Assembly (NCBI RefSeq): GCF_003030305.1
Contig: NZ_CP023676.1
Coordinates: 1,364,001-1,428,000 of the forward strand
Source: Cutibacterium acnes
GTDB taxonomy: Bacteria; Actinomycetota; Actinomycetes; Propionibacteriales; Propionibacteriaceae
Direction: 5' to 3'
DNA length: 64,000 nucleotides
Numbering within the stretch: the first letter of the stretch is position 1; each line of letters opens with the position of its first letter. This document shows positions 32,636 to 43,117 of the stretch, piece after piece. Under the pieces are notes generated by a model. The model made no database searches and was not told where the DNA came from. It worked only from the letters and a program-made list of their open reading frames with translations. Both the position numbers and the translations under genes were made by a program.

Positions 32636-34701
32636 AGATCGGCCTTGCGCCTACCAATTCCGGGGACCTGCAATAAACTTTCCATAGAGTTAGGTCGTTT
32701 CTCCGCCACGCCCAGCAAGGTAGCGTCCGTGAGAATGACGAAAGCTGGCACTCGATCGGCTTCCGCGCGTTCGCTGCGCCACTGCCGCAACCTCTCGACG
32801 AGAACTGGGTCGACCCCCACCTCGCAGGCAAGGTGATGGCCGAGTTTTCGGTCTCTGGCCGCCGTAAGGGCTTTGCCGCACACCGAGCAGACTGTGATCG
32901 TGGCACGACGTTTCCGGCGATGTCGCGGGGGTTTGTCGGTCGTTTCCCCCGTCCCAGGGAGGCCGCGCAAAAATCGCGAGATCCCCTGCCGGTCCCGGTT
33001 CCCTCCAGACCACGAGTACGAGACCCACAGGTCTCGTCGTGCTCGAGTTACGCCAACATGCAACAACCGGCGTTCCGAAGCCACCTCAGCCGGAGCTTCA
33101 GCCATGATGAAGGGCACCATCGTGTCATTTATGCCATAGAGGGCCACGACATCCCATTCGAGCCCCTTAGATGCATGCAAGGTTGCCAAGGTAACGCCGT
33201 CGCCGACCGGCGCCTCCTGAGTGGCCGCCCGACGGGAGAACACGGCTGCCAGTTCTTCCAGCGTCCTCGTCCCGTCGTCTACAACCGAGACCGTCAGGTC
33301 GTGCAAAGCTTGCAACGATTCCCACCGTTGCCGGACATCACCTTCTCCGTCGGGCGCAATAGCCGACCAACCTTGAGCTGCGAGTATCCGATCAAAAGCC
33401 CGTAGCGGATCCGCACCTGGTTCATCAGCAGCAAGCCGAGCCAAAGCGTCAAGGCTGCGTCGCACCTCGCCCCTGTCATAGAAGCGCTCAGACCCCTTCA
33501 CAAGATATGGGATGGACCTCTCGGCCAGCGCGGTCTCAAGCTGGGCTGCCTGAGAATTAATCCGGTACAAGACGGCAATCTCAGACCATGGGATTCCCGC
33601 AGCATGGCGCGATTCAATCCACATTGCTACAGCTGAAGCTTCGGAGGCATCGTCCCCGAGAGCTTGATAGATGGGCTCGGGACCGGATCGACCCCGCGAA
33701 ACCAATGTGACTCCCCTGCCATGTTCCAAAGCCTCCTCTGGAGTCATACGGTTGACAAGAACTTCATTGGCCAACTGAACGATCTCGGGAGTGGAGCGGT
33801 AGTTGCGAACCAAATCGATGCGTTTAGCGCCAGGATGATCGGCAACGAAGTCGAGGAGGTAGTCAGCTCGTGCGCCTGCATAAGAGTGAATGGCCTGGTG
33901 CGGATCTCCCACGACGCATACATCATTTCGATCGCCAAACCACAGTTCAAGCAACCTATGCTGCAGCGGAGAAACGTCCTGGTATTCGTCGACAACGAAA
34001 TGTCGGTACCGAGCCCGAATCTCCTCAGTGATGTCACGGTGCTGAACCAACAATCCCACCGCGCACAACAAAATATCGTCCAGATCAATGACGCAGCGTT
34101 CCCTCTTCACAGCCTCATATCCAGCGAGGACGCGTCCTACGTCAGTTGCCGAAACTCCCGCCACCACCCGGCCTTCCGCCCTAGCCAGGGATGCGTATTG
34201 ATCAGTCGGCACATTTGAGACCTTCGCCCACGAGATCTCGGCGGACAAGTCGCGCAGCAGCGCCTTGTCATTGCCCAGACCAATGCGATGGGTCGTCTCC
34301 GCCACCATCGAGAAACGAGAATCACTCACCGGTGGCAACTCACAGTTATATGCACGAGGCCAGAAAAACTTGATCTGCCGCAACGCCGCAGAATGAATAG
34401 TGCGAGCCTGCACACCAACAACCCCCAGATCGGCGAGTCGACCTCTCATCGTGCCAGCTGCCTTAGTCGTAAAAGTGACCGCGAGGGTACGACGCGGATC
34501 AAGCTTGCCTGTCACTGCGCCGTAGGCAATGCGATGAGTGACAGCACGAGTTTTACCTGTCCCGGCACCAGCTATGACGCACACTGGAACATCGAAGGTC
34601 TTCGCAACCTTAACCTGTTCAGGATCCAGTGCCGCCAGAATCGCATCTGCCGTTCGGGTTCTCACAGCGATCACCATAAGGGTCGTGACCGACAGCAACA
34701 T
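32581..34701 (-). CDS. uvrD2: UvrD2-type superfamily 1 DNA helicase with HRDC domain
   Basis: 706 residues. Walker A is in CVIAGAGTGKTRAVTHRIAY and motif II in HFVVDEYQDVSPLQHRLLEL. Motif III is VVGDPHQAIHSYAGA, motif V is LATLHASKGLEWDVVALYGI and motif VI is LHVGVTRARRDLWVSYSWSG. After the helicase core come a zinc-knuckle-like motif (CSVCG, then HHLAC) and a C-terminal HRDC domain (AFVILTDATLLGVAEKRPNS, then VPGIGRRKADLYA). This is the layout of mycobacterial UvrD2, an essential 3'-5' helicase there. The third Cys of the tetracysteine motif is His here (CxxC-x14-HxxC), which should still bind zinc. The start may be the ATG at 34701 or 34677. Confidence 0.9.
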   Translation of the reverse strand: MLLSVTTLMVIAVRTRTADAILAALDPEQVKVAKTFDVPVCVIAGAGTGKTRAVTHRIAYGAVTGKLDPRRTLAVTFTTKAAGTMRGRLADLGVVGVQARTIHSAALRQIKFFWPRAYNCELPPVSDSRFSMVAETTHRIGLGNDKALLRDLSAEISWAKVSNVPTDQYASLARAEGRVVAGVSATDVGRVLAGYEAVKRERCVIDLDDILLCAVGLLVQHRDITEEIRARYRHFVVDEYQDVSPLQHRLLELWFGDRNDVCVVGDPHQAIHSYAGARADYLLDFVADHPGAKRIDLVRNYRSTPEIVQLANEVLVNRMTPEEALEHGRGVTLVSRGRSGPEPIYQALGDDASEASAVAMWIESRHAAGIPWSEIAVLYRINSQAAQLETALAERSIPYLVKGSERFYDRGEVRRSLDALARLAADEPGADPLRAFDRILAAQGWSAIAPDGEGDVRQRWESLQALHDLTVSVVDDGTRTLEELAAVFSRRAATQEAPVGDGVTLATLHASKGLEWDVVALYGINDTMVPFIMAEAPAEVASERRLLHVGVTRARRDLWVSYSWSGGNRDRQGISRFLRGLPGTGETTDKPPRHRRKRRATITVCSVCGKALTAARDRKLGHHLACEVGVDPVLVERLRQWRSERAEADRVPAFVILTDATLLGVAEKRPNSMESLLQVPGIGRRKADLYAADLIKVLHGSSDNQQ

Positions 34702-34825
34702 GCCGCCGTGGCATTGTGAGTGTTCCGCACGTGTACCACAGCTGACTCGTCAACTTGTCATGACTCGCCACTAAACTGATTAATCAGTTCGGCAGAAGGC
34801 CGAGCTATCACGAGGAGGTGCGTCG

Positions 34826-37800
34826 ATGGCCGGTGTGGTGAAGGTCTTCCATTCCTGGCGCTGCGTCAGTGACGCCGTCGTAGCAGCTTTGTCGGAGCCC
34901 ACCACCGATCCATTCGTCCGGCCGATTCTGGTTGCTCCTGGCAATGCTCAGTCTCGATCTTTGCTGCAATCCCTTGCCCGCCGTCATGGAATCGCCGCCG
35001 GTATCGATACAACAACGCCGCTGGGCCTACGAGAACGACTCGAGGAAGATCTCCTGGGAGTCAAGCGGGAAAACGATCCGTGGCAGCCCGGGTCCCTGGC
35101 CCTGCGTATATGCCGCGTCATTGAGAACAATTCCCCCGGTTTTGAGGTTGTTTCAGCCCATCTGGAAGCCAGCCGTCGGCAAGGAGTGCCGCGTGCAACA
35201 TGGACAACTGCACGACAAGCTGCAGACGCGATCTGCGCGCTAGCTCGCGACTCTCACGACGTCTTGAATGCCTGGGCCGACGGTGCCACCCCCACAACTC
35301 ACCAGGGTGATACTGACCTTGCGGGTGACCCCCTGGATCCCGCCCGCGCGTGGTGGGCCCCGCTGTGGCGTACCCTTCTTGCCGAACCATGCCATGTTCC
35401 GGACCCCGTGAGCCGACACCAGCTCCTCGTCGACGCGATACTCACTCAGTCACGATCTGAACCGCCGATCGTGTGGTTTTCATCGACGACCACGGCTCAG
35501 CACGACGTCAGCTTGGCGGAAGCGTTGTCGGCCTCACACGACGTCACCATCGTCCATCTCGATCATGGCATTAGTGGTGCGGATCCGTGGCGGACCTTTG
35601 ACCGGGCGCGCTCTGCCACGACCGCGCGATGGACATCGTCATCGATCTGTACAGCGCAAAGCGCGGTTACCCACCGCAAAGAGCTGCCAACAGTCGAAAT
35701 ACACCAATGCCACGGAGTTGATCGTCAGGCCGAAGTAGTGCGTGATGTTGTATGCGCAGCTCTCGCCGACTACCCAACCTTGGAACCCAGGGACATCGTC
35801 GTCATATGTTGCGGGCGCCAGGACACCGCCCACCTTCTTTCCGCTGGGACTTTGGCAGATATCGATCACCCTGCACATCAGTTGCGGTTCACGACCCCTC
35901 CGCAACGCGAGCATGTTAATCCCGTCACTGAAGCGGTAACGACCATCTTGGGCCTGGCCTCCTCACGTGCCACGGGACAAGACTTACTCAGTCTGTGCGC
36001 CATGCCTGCGGTGCAGACTCGATTCGGATTCTCCGATGACGACCAGGAGGCGATTGAACGGCTGGTGAGCCAGGCCGATATCCGGTGGGGAGTTGACCCT
36101 GCCGCAAGGGACAAGGCAGGGCTGGGCCGGATCAAACAATCGACCTGGCTGGCTGGCATCGAAAGGATGATTCTCGCCATCGCGATGTCGTCTACACCAC
36201 CAACTTATCTGGGGACAGTGACGCCGATTACTGACGTCGGATCGACAACAATCCCCCTCGTCGGGAAACTCGCTGAACTCGTATCCCGAATGCGCAAGGC
36301 GTTCCTCGACACTGAAACACCTGCACCGATTGCCACCTGGAAACGCCGGGTCAGCCAGATCGTTGACAACCTTGCTGCCGCTCCCGCAGACGCTCCTCGA
36401 TCGGCGCTACAGACTCTTGCCCTGCTGACAGGTCTGGAAGGGGTCGCAGAAGACAGAGAGTTTGATCGCCAGGAGATCATTGACCTCCTCAACTGGCTCT
36501 CAGGCATCCATCGTGGGCGGCACAGCTGGTTCGATGGATCAATTCAGGTGTGCCGTCCGGGTGAGCTTACCCCCGTCGACCACGAAGTCGTGATTGTCGT
36601 CGACCCCGACCAAGAAGCTGTTCATGCCGATCTCCTTCAAGGCTTGCGAGATGAAAACCTCGATCCGGCTGCTAAAGCACGACAAGACCTTCTCGACGTC
36701 GCTCTGTCAGCCAGAACCCTCCTGGTCGTCGTGAGGCAGGCGCGCAGCCCTGTGAGCAACCTCACCGTGCTGCCGGGCCCCTTTACGAGAACCCTCTCTC
36801 AAGCTCTCAAGGCGCAGTCCGCAACACCGCGTTGCGTTAAACACGGTTTGCAACCATTCTCTGCCGATGAATTCTCTCATCACAGTGATACCGCTTGGAG
36901 TGGATTCGACAACACCGCGGCCGCAGCGGCAGGGTGTCATCCTGGATCACAGCCTCGACCCCATCGTGTCGTATTGCCCCCGGTAGCCAAGTTGCCTGAA
37001 TCCCGGATGTCCCTTATCGACCTCACTCTCGCCCTGTCTCACCCGGCACGGACGCTCTTGCGAGCCCGTGCTGGTGCACCAGCTAATGAAAGATCTACTG
37101 ACCTTCCGGTCGACCTGCCACTGGCACCAAGCTCATTAGACAAATACTGGATACGTTCCCGGATCCTGGCTGACCTGGAACACGGTTTTCTGCTAGACGA
37201 CGCCATCAATGCTGAACGGCTCCGCGGCTCTACTCCTCCAGGGCACCTGGGCCAGCACATCGTCACCAAATTGGCTGAGGACGCGATGCAGATTTGTCAG
37301 AGGGCCAATCGGCTCCGTGGCGACCAAGACGAGCAGTTCATCGAAATTGACTTCGATCTCGATGAGGGTAACAGCCCCCCATTGCTATGGCCTGACGAAC
37401 TCATTGTCGATCCCATGCACCCAGTTCACCTGCATGGTCGAGTCGGTGTGAGGAACCATCAGATTGTCCACGCTGTCGCATCCCGGGCGAATGCTAGACC
37501 GCTCCTCGACCTGTGGGTCGATCTGCTCGCTGTGACCGTCGCCACTGACGAACCCGGATGGTTTGGAGTCCTGGTCCCGAACGGCGACGTCCTGCGGATG
37601 GCTTCCCCAGCGCCGGATCATGCTCGCGACATCCTGGCTGGGCTCGCCCGAGTCGCCTGGTGGAGCAACCAGCAACTCATCCCGTTGCCTGTGAAATTGG
37701 CACACGCGCTCGTCGAGTTGTCCCCCATGGCGCATAACGACTATCGCACCGGAGCCAGCGCCCTCCAAGTGCAGTGGTCGCGAGAATGGGATCCAAACTG

Positions 37801-37975
37801 GGCGGCATTTTTGGGAACCGATGTGGGTGAGCTCATCGCCTGCTGCCATGAGTTAGGTACCACCTTGACGGAACTTTCCGAATGGCTTTTCGATCCGATT
37901 AAGCAGGCGTTGAGAGGGGCTGGGTCTTCACCATCGACGATGGCACAGTTTTCGAATTCGGGGAGGAGGGCATGA
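34826..37975 (+). CDS. recC: Exodeoxyribonuclease V gamma chain RecC
   Basis: 1049 residues, first gene of recC-recB-recD, with GAGGAGG before the start. RecC is a helicase-nuclease fold without activity that recognises Chi and splits the duplex. Landmarks are the N-terminal FHSWRCVSDAVVAALSEP and PILVAPGNAQSRSLLQSLAR, the RQAEVVRDVVCAALADYPTL and EPRDIVVICCGRQDTAHLLS segment, and the C-terminal part with LADLEHGFLLDDAINAERLR and DPMHPVHLHGRVGVRNHQIV. No Walker A is present, as expected. Its stop overlaps the recB start by 4 nt. The operon lies between uvrD2 and nudC in a spot where other actinobacteria have no recBCD. Confidence 0.9.
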   Translation: MAGVVKVFHSWRCVSDAVVAALSEPTTDPFVRPILVAPGNAQSRSLLQSLARRHGIAAGIDTTTPLGLRERLEEDLLGVKRENDPWQPGSLALRICRVIENNSPGFEVVSAHLEASRRQGVPRATWTTARQAADAICALARDSHDVLNAWADGATPTTHQGDTDLAGDPLDPARAWWAPLWRTLLAEPCHVPDPVSRHQLLVDAILTQSRSEPPIVWFSSTTTAQHDVSLAEALSASHDVTIVHLDHGISGADPWRTFDRARSATTARWTSSSICTAQSAVTHRKELPTVEIHQCHGVDRQAEVVRDVVCAALADYPTLEPRDIVVICCGRQDTAHLLSAGTLADIDHPAHQLRFTTPPQREHVNPVTEAVTTILGLASSRATGQDLLSLCAMPAVQTRFGFSDDDQEAIERLVSQADIRWGVDPAARDKAGLGRIKQSTWLAGIERMILAIAMSSTPPTYLGTVTPITDVGSTTIPLVGKLAELVSRMRKAFLDTETPAPIATWKRRVSQIVDNLAAAPADAPRSALQTLALLTGLEGVAEDREFDRQEIIDLLNWLSGIHRGRHSWFDGSIQVCRPGELTPVDHEVVIVVDPDQEAVHADLLQGLRDENLDPAAKARQDLLDVALSARTLLVVVRQARSPVSNLTVLPGPFTRTLSQALKAQSATPRCVKHGLQPFSADEFSHHSDTAWSGFDNTAAAAAGCHPGSQPRPHRVVLPPVAKLPESRMSLIDLTLALSHPARTLLRARAGAPANERSTDLPVDLPLAPSSLDKYWIRSRILADLEHGFLLDDAINAERLRGSTPPGHLGQHIVTKLAEDAMQICQRANRLRGDQDEQFIEIDFDLDEGNSPPLLWPDELIVDPMHPVHLHGRVGVRNHQIVHAVASRANARPLLDLWVDLLAVTVATDEPGWFGVLVPNGDVLRMASPAPDHARDILAGLARVAWWSNQQLIPLPVKLAHALVELSPMAHNDYRTGASALQVQWSREWDPNWAAFLGTDVGELIACCHELGTTLTELSEWLFDPIKQALRGAGSSPSTMAQFSNSGRRA

Positions 37976-40900
37976 CCACCAACACCTCCTTTGACATCAC
38001 TCAACCACTGCCACAAGGAACCGTCCTGCTGGCAGCAAGTGCCGGGACTGGAAAGACATGGACCATCTCGGCGGTGTGCGCGAAAGCTATCGCGACTGGT
38101 CTGGTTCACATGGAGAACCTTCTCCTGGTGACCTTCAACCGATCAGCTGCCCGCGAGCTGCGCGGACGAGTCTACGAACGCCTTGTCAACACCCGTTTGC
38201 TACTAGCAGGCGCCCGGGAACCCTCTGACCCCTGCGATTGGTCGCTTATCCGATGTGGCCAGGCAGGACTCACACGAGTGGAGTCTGCTCTCGATAACTT
38301 CGACAGGGCGGTTATCACCACCACCCATGAGTTCGCGTCCCGAATGCTTGTGGAGTTGGGAGTGTTATCAGACCATGACCCGTCCTCAGTGCTGATGACT
38401 GATCTTGCCCCCCTAGCAACCGAGGTATCCGATGACCACTACCTGGCACAGTATCTCGACTGTGACCGACCGCCCTCAGTGCGCGACAAACGCGAGCTAT
38501 CTCGAGATGTCGCGGTGAAATACGGCGAGGTTCCGATCTTCTCCAAGGACGATGCAGACACGCCTGTGCAAGACGTGCTGTGGGCCTTATCAGTACGAGA
38601 AGACGTCCGGAGACGCTCCAAATCGCGGTCGGTTCATACTTTTGACGACCTTATTGGCGATCTTGTCAAGGCTCTTCGTGACCCATACCGTGGCCCGTTA
38701 GCTTGCGCAACGCTTGCTCATCGGTTTGGACTCGTCATGGTTGACGAGTTCCAAGACACTGATCCCCTGCAATGGGAGATACTGCGGCGAGCCTTCCACG
38801 GCCACAGCAACCTTTGGCTGATCGGCGACCCAAAACAGTCGATCTACGCCTTCCGAGGGGCTGACATCCACGCTTATCAAGACGCGGCCCAATCTGCCAG
38901 CCATGTCCTTCATCTTGACGTCAACTACCGAACTGATAAGCCCATTGTCGAGGCCGTTAATACCCTCTTTAGCAACGCTCAGTTGGGCCACGATATCTCA
39001 ATGGAGTTAGTGACGGCCCATCATCAGGAATCTCGAATTAAGACAGCGGCCACCGATGGACCGCGCTACCACTGGTCTCAACCCTTCCAGATCCGCTGCC
39101 TCCAAGCTCCTGCCGGCGCGCAGCTCAACACAGCCACCTCCGATCAGTTCGTCACTGAAGACCTCGTTAATCAGGTAATCATGATGCTCGAGGGCGGAAC
39201 GGTCGTTCAAGATGGCGACGGGTTAAGGCCACTTCGCCCCACCGACATCGCGATCCTGGTGCGAACACGTCGCAGGGGTGCCGAACTTGCGACAGCGCTA
39301 TCACAGGCCCATCAGCCTGCAGTGTTCTCTGGTGCTTCACCGGTGTGGTCGTCTCAGGCGGCTGAAGATCTTATAACCTTGCTCGAGGCTCTCGAGAATA
39401 CCGATGAAAGGCTGCGGACCAGATTGTGCCTGTCTGACCTCATCGGTGCAACGCCAGCCGATTTGGCAGCATCCGATTCGCGGGTGCGCTCTGACCTGGC
39501 TATTGACCTGGCTCGCTGGTCGAGTACCTGGACGATGACGGGGGTATGGGGAACGGTTGAGGCTGCCCTTCATCGCCCCGGTGTGCTGGTGCGTCTGGTA
39601 AGCATGGCAGGTGGTGAGCGATACGTCACCGATCTACGTCAGGTGGCGCAAAAGGCGCATATTGCGGCCTGTGAAGGAAGGTTGACGGCGACGGCAACCG
39701 CAGCGTGGATCCGCGAGCAACAGCAACTGGCAGGCGACGACGAACCCCGTCGCCTTGATAGTGACCAACAGGCTGTCATCATCATGACCATCCATGAGGC
39801 AAAGGGTCTGGGATTCCCCGTCGTGTTATTGCCTGACATCACCAATGGATGGGCGCCGAAGCAGAGCATCAATGGTCCGATCGTGTGGCACGACGGGCAA
39901 CGGCGCGTGTTGGACATCAGTTCGCAGGGAACCGATCGTTCCATAGCAATCGAGAGCCACGAAGAGGACGAGCGGGGCGAGAACCTTCGCTTGCTGTACG
40001 TCGCCCTCACCCGCGCCCGATCTGCTGTACGACTATGGTGGTCCCCTTGTCCTCTGCGTCATCGATGGTCCGCCTTCCAACGCCTTGTCGAGATGGACCG
40101 CACGACGGGCGAGCTCGGCTCAGGCGTTGCCGGGACCGACCCCGGAACTCTCCCCTGGCTCAACTCCGGACCGATTGCGACAGTAATAGCGCCTGCTAAC
40201 CAGAAACTCCTTACCCGGTCGGTCAGCGCCCAGCCTCGTGCCTGCGTTGTCCCTAGGACGCTGACGCGACCACTCGACACCGCGTTTGCCCGAACCTCAT
40301 ATTCAGGACTGACGGCCAACCTCCACGCAGCCGTGTCAGAACCTATGACTGACGGCCTCATCGATGAACCCGTTGACGACGAGACCGTCGATGACACAGC
40401 CCCCGGTCTGTGTGGGTTACCCGGAGGAACCTCCTTCGGCACCCTGGTTCACACGGTCCTTGAGTACATCGACACCGCGGCCATCGACCTCTCCAGCGAG
40501 GTACTCTCAATCACCCGCAGAGCCCTTCGAATGTCGCCCTTACCAGACGTCCCGCCATCCGAACTCGCCACCAGTTTGGAGCAGGTTCTTCACAGTGATC
40601 TCGGACCCTTGGCCCCGGGCATGACCTTGGCAGATTTTTCCCCGGCGGATCGACTGGCTGAGATGAATTTCGAACTTGCCATGGCCCAGTCCGGACGATC
40701 GACCACCATGACAGACCTAGCGTCCCTCCTCTGCGATCCGAGTCTGGTGCCACCCGACGATCCCATCAGCGGCTACGGCGAAATATTGGCCCATATCCCC
40801 AATGGCGACCAGGCGCTACGCGGCTTTCTCACCGGTTCGATCGATGCGGTCTTAAGGCGACCCGATGGTCGTCATCTAGTTGTCGATTACAAGACGAACC

Positions 40901-41208
40901 GAATTCCTGGAGTCCACAAGCTCAGTCCTCATATGTATGACGCACACACGATGAGGACCATGATGTTCAGTTCTCACTACCCGCTGCAAGGATTGTTGTA
41001 TTCGGCAGCCTTGCATCGATTCCTGGCATCAAGTCTGCCTGGATACGACCCCGCAACCCATCTCGGCCCCATCGGCTACCTTTTTGTTCGAGGTATGGCT
41101 GATCGTCCAGTACCCGACGGTGACATGCCTGACGGAGTTTTTACCTGGCATCCGAGGCCTGAACTCATTGAGGCGATCAGCGAGCGATTGGGAGGTCTCC
41201 ATGACTGA
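37972..41208 (+). CDS. recB: Exodeoxyribonuclease V beta chain RecB
   Basis: 1078 residues. The superfamily 1A helicase motifs are Walker A in VLLAASAGTGKTWTISAVCA, motif II in GLVMVDEFQDTDPLQWEILR, motif III in LIGDPKQSIYAFRGADIHAY, motif V in IMTIHEAKGLGFPVVLLPDI and motif VI in LLYVALTRARSAVRLWWSP. The C-terminal RecB-type nuclease has the metal-binding series in GFLTGSIDAVLRRPDGRHLV and VDYKTNRIPG. RecB is the 3'-5' motor and the only nuclease of RecBCD. It is coupled to recC by a 4-nt overlap and to recD by 8 nt. Everything needed for activity appears intact. Confidence 0.92.
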   Translation: MTTNTSFDITQPLPQGTVLLAASAGTGKTWTISAVCAKAIATGLVHMENLLLVTFNRSAARELRGRVYERLVNTRLLLAGAREPSDPCDWSLIRCGQAGLTRVESALDNFDRAVITTTHEFASRMLVELGVLSDHDPSSVLMTDLAPLATEVSDDHYLAQYLDCDRPPSVRDKRELSRDVAVKYGEVPIFSKDDADTPVQDVLWALSVREDVRRRSKSRSVHTFDDLIGDLVKALRDPYRGPLACATLAHRFGLVMVDEFQDTDPLQWEILRRAFHGHSNLWLIGDPKQSIYAFRGADIHAYQDAAQSASHVLHLDVNYRTDKPIVEAVNTLFSNAQLGHDISMELVTAHHQESRIKTAATDGPRYHWSQPFQIRCLQAPAGAQLNTATSDQFVTEDLVNQVIMMLEGGTVVQDGDGLRPLRPTDIAILVRTRRRGAELATALSQAHQPAVFSGASPVWSSQAAEDLITLLEALENTDERLRTRLCLSDLIGATPADLAASDSRVRSDLAIDLARWSSTWTMTGVWGTVEAALHRPGVLVRLVSMAGGERYVTDLRQVAQKAHIAACEGRLTATATAAWIREQQQLAGDDEPRRLDSDQQAVIIMTIHEAKGLGFPVVLLPDITNGWAPKQSINGPIVWHDGQRRVLDISSQGTDRSIAIESHEEDERGENLRLLYVALTRARSAVRLWWSPCPLRHRWSAFQRLVEMDRTTGELGSGVAGTDPGTLPWLNSGPIATVIAPANQKLLTRSVSAQPRACVVPRTLTRPLDTAFARTSYSGLTANLHAAVSEPMTDGLIDEPVDDETVDDTAPGLCGLPGGTSFGTLVHTVLEYIDTAAIDLSSEVLSITRRALRMSPLPDVPPSELATSLEQVLHSDLGPLAPGMTLADFSPADRLAEMNFELAMAQSGRSTTMTDLASLLCDPSLVPPDDPISGYGEILAHIPNGDQALRGFLTGSIDAVLRRPDGRHLVVDYKTNRIPGVHKLSPHMYDAHTMRTMMFSSHYPLQGLLYSAALHRFLASSLPGYDPATHLGPIGYLFVRGMADRPVPDGDMPDGVFTWHPRPELIEAISERLGGLHD

Positions 41209-43087
41209 CCTCGTCCCGGTAGCAGCAGGAAGTCGGCTCGAGCCCTTCGCCCGAGCCGGAGTCCTCGAGGCCAGCGACATCCATTTAGCCAATCTAGTGT
41301 GCCGCATCGGTGGCGAGAGCAACTGCGATGTCAGCCTCGCCATCGCTTTATCATGCCGTGAGCTTCGGCGCGGGTCCGTGTTCTGGGACCCACATGAAAT
41401 CGCAAACGTCGTCCGCCAGCAAATCCTTGATCCGGCAATTCCAGACATCGAAACCAGCGACCAGGCAGCCCTATTCGCGGAATTGGAATGGCCACCTCCA
41501 GGCGAGTGGCTGTCCACGCTAGAGGCCAGTCCCGTCATTGCTGGCCGTGATGATCCGCTCAACCGGTTGCCGGCTCGGCTTGATGATGGCCTGGTCTACC
41601 TAGAGAAATATTGGCAAGCTGAGCATGATGTCGCCCGCGATCTCGCTACCCTCGCTGCGGATCCGCCAAGCCAAGGCCCAGTGTCGGCCGACGATGTTGT
41701 TTCCAGCATCAGTAATGCCTTAGCAGCATCCGGAATTATGTTGGATCCAGCTCAAGCTGATGCTGCCATCGCCGCAATTATGCACCGAGTTAGTGTGCTT
41801 GCAGGTGGCCCCGGAACCGGCAAGACAACTACGGTATGCGCCCTCCTAGCTGCCTTGCAACAGGCTGACCCTCATCTTGGAGCCGTGGCCCTTGCGGCTC
41901 CCAGCGGCAAAGCAGCGGCACGCTTGCGTGACTCAGTTTCGCAAGTTTCAGAGCGAATGCCCGATGACCTGAAACCGATTGTTGCTGACGCAACTACCGT
42001 CCACTCACTGCTGAAATGGCAGGGGCCGGGAACCTCATTCGGATATGACGAGCAACACAAGCTTCCGTTCGGAGTCGTCGTCGTTGACGAAGCATCAATG
42101 CTTTCTCTGCCTCTGGCCGCTAGCCTCCTCTCTGCAATCGGGCCTCAAACTCGTCTAATTCTCGTCGGGGACCCAGGGCAGCTTGTCTCGGTGGACGCCG
42201 GTAGTGTCCTGGCCGACATCGTTTCGTCGGCTGATGCCCTCCAAGCGCAGCTTCCTGTCACGATCCTCACCTGTAACCACCGCTCGAGAGGAGATATCGC
42301 ACGGCTGTCGGAGGCGGTACGCGAGGGAGACAAGAGCACTGCGTTGGACGTATTGGCGACAGCTGCTGGCGTGACACATGACTCTCCTTCCCCCGATAGC
42401 ATCGCGACGATCAGTGGTCGTCGCAGTATTACGTGGATCGACGCTGACCCGGCGAGTATCACCATGGCCGACCTTCCGGCGGTCGCGGAGGTGATCGCAC
42501 GCACCGGGGCAAGAATGCTTGAGCTTGCTCAGGCTAGTGCCGACGCTGCTGCTCTCAAACTCGTCGATGCCCACCGGTTGTTGTGCGCTCACCGAGAGGG
42601 GCCATACGGGGTAGACGAGTGGTCTCAGCGCATGGTTACTGTACTTTCAGATGTGTTGCCTGGTGTTGGCCAAGGCCGGTGGGTTCTCGGCGAAACTGCA
42701 ATAGTAACGCATAACCTCGCACAATTGGGAGTCAATAACGGCGATTGCGGGGTCATCGTTGAAACAAGGCCCGTCCCCACGATAGCTCTACCGGGACCCG
42801 GTGGAGTCCCCAGACGGTTGCCCTGTTCCCTCATCCCATCGCTGCAACCCTTACAGGCGATGACGATTCACAAAGCGCAGGGCAGCCAATTCACGGACGT
42901 AACGGTGGTCCTGCCACCACCCGACTCGCCCCTCCTCTCTCGTGAGTTGCTCTATACCGCCATCACGCGTGCACGTGAACACCTCACTGTGGTGGGCACA
43001 AGGGAGTCTGTGGAGAGGGCGATTGACCGGGCTAATGATCGACGTTCTGGGATTCAGCGCCGGTGGGAAGAAAGTCGCACTTCCTGA
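41201..43087 (+). CDS. recD: Exodeoxyribonuclease V alpha chain RecD
   Basis: 628 residues from the ATG at 41201, which overlaps the recB stop by 8 nt and has GGAGG upstream. The superfamily 1B motifs are Walker A in VLAGGPGTGKTTTVCALLAA and motif II in GVVVVDEASMLSLPLAASLL. The Q-containing GDPGQLVSVDAGSVLADI is motif III, TIHKAQGSQFTDVTVVLPPP is motif V and LLYTAITRAREHLTVVGTRE is motif VI. RecD is the 5'-3' motor of RecBCD and regulates the nuclease at Chi. The N-terminal domain is short (about 190 residues), as in classic RecD rather than RecD2. The end faces the nudC gene tail to tail. Confidence 0.9.
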   Translation: MTDLVPVAAGSRLEPFARAGVLEASDIHLANLVCRIGGESNCDVSLAIALSCRELRRGSVFWDPHEIANVVRQQILDPAIPDIETSDQAALFAELEWPPPGEWLSTLEASPVIAGRDDPLNRLPARLDDGLVYLEKYWQAEHDVARDLATLAADPPSQGPVSADDVVSSISNALAASGIMLDPAQADAAIAAIMHRVSVLAGGPGTGKTTTVCALLAALQQADPHLGAVALAAPSGKAAARLRDSVSQVSERMPDDLKPIVADATTVHSLLKWQGPGTSFGYDEQHKLPFGVVVVDEASMLSLPLAASLLSAIGPQTRLILVGDPGQLVSVDAGSVLADIVSSADALQAQLPVTILTCNHRSRGDIARLSEAVREGDKSTALDVLATAAGVTHDSPSPDSIATISGRRSITWIDADPASITMADLPAVAEVIARTGARMLELAQASADAAALKLVDAHRLLCAHREGPYGVDEWSQRMVTVLSDVLPGVGQGRWVLGETAIVTHNLAQLGVNNGDCGVIVETRPVPTIALPGPGGVPRRLPCSLIPSLQPLQAMTIHKAQGSQFTDVTVVLPPPDSPLLSRELLYTAITRAREHLTVVGTRESVERAIDRANDRRSGIQRRWEESRTS

Positions 43088-43117
43088 TGAGACCGGAGTC
43101 TCAAGGTCGATGGGCTA

